Origin: Azolla pinnata
Taxonomy: Eukaryota > Streptophyta > Polypodiopsida > Salviniales > Salviniaceae
Assembly (NCBI GenBank): GCA_037176905.1
Contig: JBBBWG010005014.1
Coordinates: 1 to 25,916 of the forward strand
Direction of reading: 5' to 3'
Length of the DNA: 25,916 nt
In this document: one piece after another, positions 19,609 through 25,916 of the stretch
How positions within the stretch are numbered: position 1 is the stretch's first letter
Layout: each line of letters starts with the position of its first letter
Translations under genes and position numbers: made by a program
Notes under the pieces: generated by a model
The model's input: the letters and a program-made list of their open reading frames with translations, nothing else
Told to the model about the DNA's origin: nothing
Databases searched by the model: none

Positions 19609-19735
19609 TCTAGGTTTGGATCTGGGTCTGGATCTGGGCTTGGATCTGGATCTGGATCTGGATCTGGATCTGGGCCTGGATCTGGATCTAGATTTGGATC
19701 TGGATCTAGCTCTAGGTCTGGAATCTGGATCTGGA
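19609..19735. repeat. GGATCT hexamer array upstream of WI12
   Basis: About 20 copies of TGGATC/GATCTG-type hexamers with variants (GGGTCT, AGATTT, GGGCCT) run from 63 to 189 bp upstream of the WI12 ATG, so in its 5' leader or core promoter. The period of six leaves stop-free frames on both strands that encode Asp-Leu, Gly-Ser or Arg-Ser dipeptide runs; these are repeat by-products rather than genes. Confidence 0.9.
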
Positions 19736-20020
19736 GCTGTTTCAGTTCGAGTCGTCCAAAATATACTTCCCAGCTCGTTTCCGATGCTCTTCTTGAGTGC
19801 CCCCCGAGTAAACCGCGGAGTTCGCAATCTTCCGAAACTCTGATCCAGATCCTCTCGCATGGAAAAAAAAAATTTCACCTGCGCGCCAAACAGGCGAATT
19901 TTCGATCATGAGAACCAAGTCTAGTTTCCTGTAATTTCTTAACCAAGACTCCAATGGAACGTGTTTTCTTGAGCTTTTTCGTCGCCCACGAGCAGCGCTT
20001 CTCGGCTTTAATCCATTGGG

Positions 20021-20500
20021 GTCATTGTGATTGTTGTAAACGAGGAAGAGTTAATTAATTACCGTGGTCACGGTTATTGCTGGAATCGATCAATCGATCT
20101 TAGCGTAATCATGATTATTGACTAGGAACAGTTCGGAGCAATCTTTCGGTCGCTCGTAATTAATTAGTGTAATTACGATTATCAAACCATGAATCTAGTT
20201 TGGGTCAACTTAAATCAATCAGCATCACTACAATTACTACCAAGGAATTACTCAAACCGGGCTTTGAATCGGCTTAATCCATTAGCATAATTACGGCCAT
20301 TAACGAGGATTAACACTTGGACCGATCGGCTACCAACGCGGAGCACTGGAACCGATCGTCTAGTTTTGATCATCGGCTGAATCGCAGCAAAGTAGCTTAA
20401 TTACTATTATCAACGAGGAACGCAGAAACCACCAAATCACGGTGGATTCGCTGTAATGGATTAGCTATGATAATTAGGATTTGTTGATGAGGATTAAACA
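20021..20500. repeat. Diverged ~65-bp repeat array upstream of WI12
   Basis: A core like TTAGCRTAATTACGATTATC followed by AACGAGGAA recurs seven times, starting near 20021, 20100, 20164, 20220, 20282, 20392 and 20461. Spacing is 56-110 bp, about 65 bp typically. Secondary motifs ACCGATCG and GAATCGGCT sit between cores. Divergence is high, so the array is old. It lies about 0.5-1 kb upstream of WI12. Confidence 0.7.
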
Positions 20501-22600
20501 CAGATCAAATCAGCAGACTTCTCTCGATCGGTTCAAATGAATCAGAATCAGCCGACTTCCAAATTATCTGTTCTAATCAATGCGGTGCACAATGACGATA
20601 ATTTAGCAGGAAATTTGGTGCCATGACCAGCAACTCACCTTGTAAGTATGGATCAAGGAGGATAATTAGTATACGACGACGCCGAAATACTAGTGGTAAC
20701 TGTGATTGATTGAGCTCCAGTTTGTATTGAGCAAGGCTCTTGATGGGGGGGTTGATTATATATGCCTCCAATTGAAGCTGTCCATTCTCTCCAGTTCAGA
20801 TTTTAAATGAATATGAGCAGAATTAGTAGCTGCTTAGCAATCGAATTGAATCGTATTCAATTGTATTCAATTCATCGATTGAATTGGATTGAATTGAATT
20901 GAGTTCGAGTCGCGCACTATTGGACGGAGCACCTTTTTTTTAACGTCGTAATCTAACGTGGATGAATCCAACAAGAACTTTCCTAGACGGAATCTACACA
21001 ATTTGCAGACTGCAAAACCTGGTGGGATAGGCTTATGCAGTGGAGGTGGGATTCGAATCAAGCGCATGTTTCGCTTTCTAATGACCTATCCCGCTCTAAT
21101 CGCGTCAATCCGCTCGTAATCTCTTCTGCGATTCCTCTCGATACATCTAATTAATCGCGCGATCGTAAAAGCTTTTAAAATGATGATGCCATGATCCGAC
21201 ACTTGCCGCGTGGTTTCGATCGTCGCAAAATGCTATTCATGAATCTCCCAAGTTGCGGTGTGCCGTTTGTGAAAAAAAATGAAATCGGATCGTGGGACAA
21301 TCTCGCGCTCTATATCGAATGACTTTTGCAAGAAAAGGAGAAGATTCGGTGCGGAATTTCGCTTAACCTCGAGCGAACGAAGGTGCATCGAAAACCGTCG
21401 GATCAGGGGCATTGAAAAAGAGATCTTAACCCTCCTCCTGACAATCAATCGATCGATAAGGTTTTTTTGAGGGGGGCTACGAAGTGCAGTTGGAATGCAA
21501 AGCTCATTAGATTTGGGGTCTCATTAGGTCAGACCTCGATATCTGCCTCATCGATTCATCATCACCAAACAAACCGCAAAGCGTGGAGTGCAGAAAGAAA
21601 ACATGCATTTACAAAATGCAAAGTCCGGGGCCAATGATGTGTATGCGGCCTGACTCGACAGACAGACAGACAGACAGATAGAAGCTTGTATAGCCCCAAA
21701 TAGTACATATATTGATTCTGCAAATATATAGGTCTAATGTACCAAAACTATTGTGCTGGGTGCGATTCGAATCTTTGCTTACAAGGCACCTTCTAAGCAA
21801 AAGAATGATCCTTCCAAGTAAAAGAATACTATAATTCTTATCAGCAACTTTGTCGATTATCATCGCCACTCAATTTAATTAGTAGCTTCATCTGTTTGTT
21901 GTCGTAAGGCCATTGGTTCGGAACCTATCAGCTCTCCGTATCAATATTCTTCTCTCTATCTGAATAACCTTTGTCTCCATGGCCCATTATACCCTCCCTA
22001 ATCATCTCTCCCGATTCATCTCGTGCTCCAAAACCCCAACAGTTCCACCCACGCATGCACAAATCTGACGCATCGGGCTCTTGATGGATCCCCATCAAGT
22101 TCTTAATGACCATGATTTGATTTTTTAAAAAAGCTCCGTTCTTACATATGATTAATCGGTCATTGTGCTTATCTCTTCGAATATGACGATGATGAAGAAC
22201 ACAAATTCATGAGAAAGAATAGGTTGGGTTACATGTGCTTCACAATTAGACTTGTTGCCTCTTCTTATTTTAGTTTACTTTGATGCCACCTCTCTTGAAC
22301 CTCCATCATCCTCCGTTGCACTAGACAAATTTGCTTTGATTTAACACATTCATATAAATATATATATATATCTATTAATCGACGATGGGAACCACGAAAC
22401 TGTGGGAAACAAACTGAATATTTGTGTCGTGTTATTGGACTCGTTATCTTGTCTTGGTTCGTTTTACACTTTGATATCGTTTCTATTTTGCCCCTCTTTT
22501 TCTTTAACGACATTGGTTTCAAGGTGTAGCTATCCTCGTTTCTATTTACAGTTTGTTTTAAATGTAGAAGCATCATGATCTTAATCTTACCTAGTGAAGG
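20501..22600. other. Gene-free region with short simple repeats
   Basis: No gene is supported. At 20841-20901 ATTCAATT and AATTGAAT repeats face each other and could form a hairpin. A (GACA)n tract lies at about 21657-21678. Short frames on both strands overlap and have no recognisable domain. Two tRNA-like GATTCGAATC sequences lie at about 21053 and 21769. Confidence 0.6.
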
Positions 22601-22740
22601 GAGAATAATCACGGTCGTTTATAAAAAGTAAGAGAGAAAAAGAGAGTGTGTGTGAGAGAAAGAGAGGAGAAATAGAAAAAAAAAAAAAAACTAACAAAAT
22701 AATTTCGTTTTCGTTTATTATTTGTTGTTTTGATTATTTT
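22601..22740. repeat. ~140-bp direct repeat, copy 1
   Basis: GAGAATAATCACGGTCGTTT at the left end, an AGAGAGAAAAAGAGAGTGTG purine tract, a poly(A) run, then CTAACAAAATAATTTCGTTT and TTGATTATTTT. The same order and nearly the same sequence recur at 22859-22995. Confidence 0.9.
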
Positions 22741-22858
22741 TCATATTAAAATTTTTTTCTGCCTTCTTTAATCTTTTCGATGATAAAATGTCAAGAAATC
22801 TATTTACTTTCAACTTTTCGATGATATAATGTTAAACCCAATCATTAAAATAGTAAGA

Positions 22859-22995
22859 GAGAATAATCACGGTCGTTTATAAAAAGTAAGAGAGAAAAAG
22901 AGAGAGTGTGTGAGAGAAAGAGAAGAGAAATAGGAAAAAAAAAAACTAACAAAATAATTTCGTTTTCGTTTATTATTCTTTGTTTTGATTATTTT
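22859..22995. repeat. ~140-bp direct repeat, copy 2
   Basis: Same as 22601-22740 with length differences in the poly(A) and AG tracts and a few substitutions, 258 bp downstream in direct orientation. The 118-bp spacer also has TTTTCGATGATA occurring twice. Confidence 0.9.
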
Positions 22996-24095
22996 GATTC
23001 TTTCTTCTTTACCTTTTGTTGTCATCACTTGAAGTTGTTGAACTTTGGGTAGTAACATTATATTTAACTACTTTATTTAGTTATACTATCAACACGAAAA
23101 TGTCAATTGGCTACCATGTGAGCTTGTGTTTTCTCCCTTAGTATGGAAGATAAAACCATGAAAATAAGATGAAATACCATTTAGGGTGTCTTAGCTCTTC
23201 CTCGAAAAATGAGTAAGGTAACCATGTGTTTGGGACATGTTTCTTGGCACTAAAGATATTGAGGTATTTTTTTGTTGTTCGATGTATATAAGGCAGATTA
23301 AGGAAACATGTTATTTTAAGTTAAAAAGGAAAATAACTTCCGAAGTTAGCCGTTTTAGACTAAGAAAGTGGTGCAACATTTAACGCAAAGGGTATTGGAA
23401 CTCTCATCTTATAGAATGTTTTTAGAATTTTGTAGAAGCAAATTGAGGACAAATTGCATGGAGCAATCATATGAAGAAAAATACGGCCCATTCTGGTTAT
23501 TAGCTCCTCTATACCCTCTTCTTAACTTTCTTTCACCGTGATTTCTATTTCCTTAATAATATCGTTTCGTTTAGTAGCTTCCATCCTAGATCTAGGTAAT
23601 TGGCCAATCATTTTCAATTTGTATCATACCGTCAAATGTGCCTCCTTTCTCCACTCATATAATCTTATGTCACTTGTGCGGTCCTGATACGCCAGAGTTG
23701 GGCTGCCCGTGTTAACACAAATGCCACCAAAATCTTAATAATTCTTATCTATACTTCCTCAACATGTATAGGGCCCAGTGTCGTTGCAATTTTATATGTG
23801 CTATGTATACACCGTTTCTACTCATTACAACCATCTATTCCCCAGTTGCTAACACGTTATGGGTGAATATAACGTTATGGGTATATTCATGCGTAAATAT
23901 AAGCGTATAATTCGTGTATAGGCTCGCATATACATGTGCATATATACTTGCATATATACTCGCATATATACTCGCGTAAACGGTCACGCCTATTTCACGG
24001 CAAAATTTCTATGTCATTTGCCACGAGTTTTGTCGCGACTTTTTGTGAAGCTCTGCAAAACAATTTTCACGGCAAAACTCACGGCAAACTGACCA
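22996..24095. other. AT-rich gene-free stretch
   Basis: No gene is seen. A short repeat of CATATATACTCG and relatives occurs at about 23928-23972, and CACGGCAAA recurs between 23995 and 24090, just before the long repeat array begins. Confidence 0.6.
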
Positions 24096-25467
24096 ATACC
24101 TTCTAGTGACTTATTTAGGTTATGGATTCAAATTTTATTTGGGTCACAATTTTGTACTAAATATGCAATATGATCACAATAAATTTATAGTAACAAGTGT
24201 GTTTATGTTGTGGCAAATATATAATAAACGTCGCGTCAAATGGGCGGTTACTGCACATTTTGCTGCAACACAAATGTTGTGTTTATTGCAAATTGGCTTA
24301 TATTAGCCTGTATTCACATATTTATCTAAATATACATTCATTTATACATATTTGTGTGTATATGTATATTCTTTTATATGTGTATATCTTTGATGTATTA
24401 TCTCATGTAAATGGTCAGACATAGGCATATGCACTTATATATGCAAACGTATATGCGCATTCACTTGTATATGTACATGTTGCATATTCGCTTGTATATG
24501 CATACATACATGCATATATACATAAATATTCATATATTCATGTATATTTACATGTACATGCAGATGAATATGTATATATATATGCAAATGTATAGATGCA
24601 TATTGAGCTGTATATGGATAGATACCTGGATATTGAACATTTTGGATTCTAATAAGCATATATTTAATACATTTAATATATAATTGTATGTTAGATCGAT
24701 TGGGTAAACCACTTGATTATGTCAAACGATATCATAGGTTTAAATTTTCCCCGAGACACAATGTTGTAGTAAATATGTAATATGGTTGTGGGTAAATTTG
24801 TAGTAACAAGTGTGTTTATGTTACAGTAAACATCACGTCAAATGCATGGTAATGGGAACAGTAAAACTTGTAGCAAAATTGGATATTTGCAGCAACATAG
24901 ACACTTTGTTTACTGCAAATTGGCTTATATTAGCATGTATTGACATGTATATGCATACATATATGCATATTCATCTAAATATTCATTCTTTCATGTCTAT
25001 TTCTGTGTATATATATAGATATATGTATATTTGTCTATATATGTACATGTTTGATGTATATTCAATTGTAAACGGTCAGATATAGGCATATTCACCTGTA
25101 TATTGAAACATACATGCATATTCACCTACATATGTACATGTCTGATTCATATTCGCTTGTTTATATTTATATATATATATATATATATACGCATAAATAT
25201 TCATATATTCATGTATATTTACATGTATATGTATATTTATATGTATACACGTATATTGATCTATATATGGATAGATATGTAGATAATACATCTTAAATCA
25301 TAATAAAGATATATTTATATATAATTATATTATATAATTGTATGTTGGACTAATTGGCTAAATCATTTTATTGTGTGAAATGAGTGTCATTGGTTCAAAT
25401 CCTACCTGTGACAAAATATTGTTATAAATGTGCAGTAAAGTTCGTGTCTATGTTGTGGTAAACAAAA

Positions 25468-25653
25468 CATTTATGGCCATGGCAAATTTGCAAAGAACAA
25501 TTTTGCAACAAGGTCATGCATGGTAAATAGTGCATCTCTAGTCGTGACTACAGATGCATCAAACTTGCAGTAAATTGCACATCAAACTTATTGAAATAAG
25601 TCGCGTCAAACTCATGGTAAAGGGCATAATAACAACCGCGTCTATAGTCGCAT
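25468..25653 (+). repeat. Recent 267-bp-period duplication, copy 1
   Basis: Begins CATTTATGGCCATGGCAAAT and ends CTATAGTCGCAT. It is nearly identical to 25735-25916 except for a 4-bp indel (CATGCATGG against CATGG) and a few substitutions. Inside, GTCGCGTCAAACTCATGG and GTCGCATCAAACTCATGG show a further short internal repeat. Confidence 0.9.
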
Positions 25654-25734
25654 CAAACTCATGGTAAACAACGTGGTAACAGTTACGTAAAATTTGACAC
25701 AATTTTGAAAAAAAAAATTATGGTGACCTAGACA

Positions 25735-25916
25735 CATTTATGGTCATGACAAATTTGCATAGAACAATTTTGAAACAAGGTCATGGTAAATAGTGCATCT
25801 CTAGTCGTGACTACAGATGCATCAAACTTGCACTAAATGGCACATCAAACTTATTGAAATAAGTCGCGTCAAACTCATGGTAAAGGGCATAATAACAACC
25901 GCGTCTATAGTCGCAT
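25735..25916 (+). repeat. Recent 267-bp-period duplication, copy 2 (cut by window end)
   Basis: Direct repeat of 25468-25653, ending at the window edge at the same point of the unit. More copies may follow beyond the window. Confidence 0.9.

Larger units (their letters stand above)
24096..25916 (+). repeat. ~650-bp-period repeat array with tRNA-like heads and TATGCATA-rich tails, runs off the right edge
   Basis: Three units begin near 24096, 24681 and 25335. Units one and two align throughout: TAACAAGTGTGTTTATGTT (24191 and 24804), GCAAATTGGCTTATATTAGC (24288 and 24915), ATAGGCATA (24421 and 25082), and CATAAATATTCATATATTCA (24521 and 25192). The offsets grow from 613 to 671 bp because simple repeats expand in the tail. 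Each unit head has a tRNA-like GGTTCAAATCC-type box (24124, 24737, 25392). Unit three keeps the head but its body is replaced by a newer duplication. No coding sequence is present; small frames are by-products of TATG/CATA repeats. Confidence 0.8.

Noticed and set aside
19555..19911. Arg-Ser, Gly-Ser and Asp-Leu dipeptide frames near WI12, resembling an SR protein
   Set aside because: All come from the GGATCT hexamer array read in different frames.
24197..25296. Several Met/Tyr/Ile/His-rich frames
   Set aside because: By-products of TATG/CATA repeats in the array.

Overview
The window is nuclear DNA from a flowering plant. The evidence is a spliced HAK/KUP-type potassium transporter gene, a wound-induced protein 1 (WI12/SAG20)-type gene, a nuclear-type tRNA-Gln(CUG), heptameric CCCTAAA telomere-type repeats, and decayed Ty1/copia, Ty3/gypsy, CACTA and Mutator-like elements. 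The species cannot be named from sequence alone. Everything here was read by eye and by hand translation, with no database search.

Layout. Positions 1-518 are the subterminal repeat region and terminus of a CACTA DNA transposon that extends off the left edge. It sits inside the integrase domain of a decayed Ty1/copia element (519 to about 4330, + strand). That element is itself interrupted in its reverse transcriptase by a ~626-bp insertion (2119-2744) and ends in a triplicated polypurine-tract/LTR-start module (3831-4170). Positions 4330-6500 are unresolved, probably repeat-derived, and include an LTR-like leader with a heat-shock-element-like hairpin. Positions 6520-7780 hold a decayed Ty3/gypsy gag-protease region. 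Positions 7800-10300 hold no gene I can support.

The single-copy core runs from about 10300 to 19600. The HAK/KUP gene has nine coding exons (10856-15686, + strand) that join in phase to 785 codons. It is preceded by a ~22-bp repeat array, a 78-bp interstitial telomere-type array and a possible overlapping upstream ORF. Intron 1 holds a duplicated splice-acceptor/exon start. Downstream come a Mutator-like MITE (16944-17375), a tRNA-Gln gene (18549-18620) and the WI12 gene (19007-19546, - strand), which converges on HAK. The WI12 upstream side carries a GGATCT hexamer array and a diverged ~65-bp repeat array (20021-20500).

The right third (20500-25916) is AT-rich and gene-poor. It has a pair of ~140-bp direct repeats and a ~650-bp-period repeat array, with tRNA-like heads and TATGCATA-rich tails, that runs off the right edge and contains a recent 267-bp-period duplication.

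The genes do not form a pathway or operon. HAK would move potassium across a membrane, WI12 is a stress-associated NTF2-like protein, and the tRNA is an independent Pol III gene. The most interesting material is structural: nested transposons, the duplicated acceptor and telomere array of HAK, and the unclassified repeat families. I found no evidence of a new multi-gene system.
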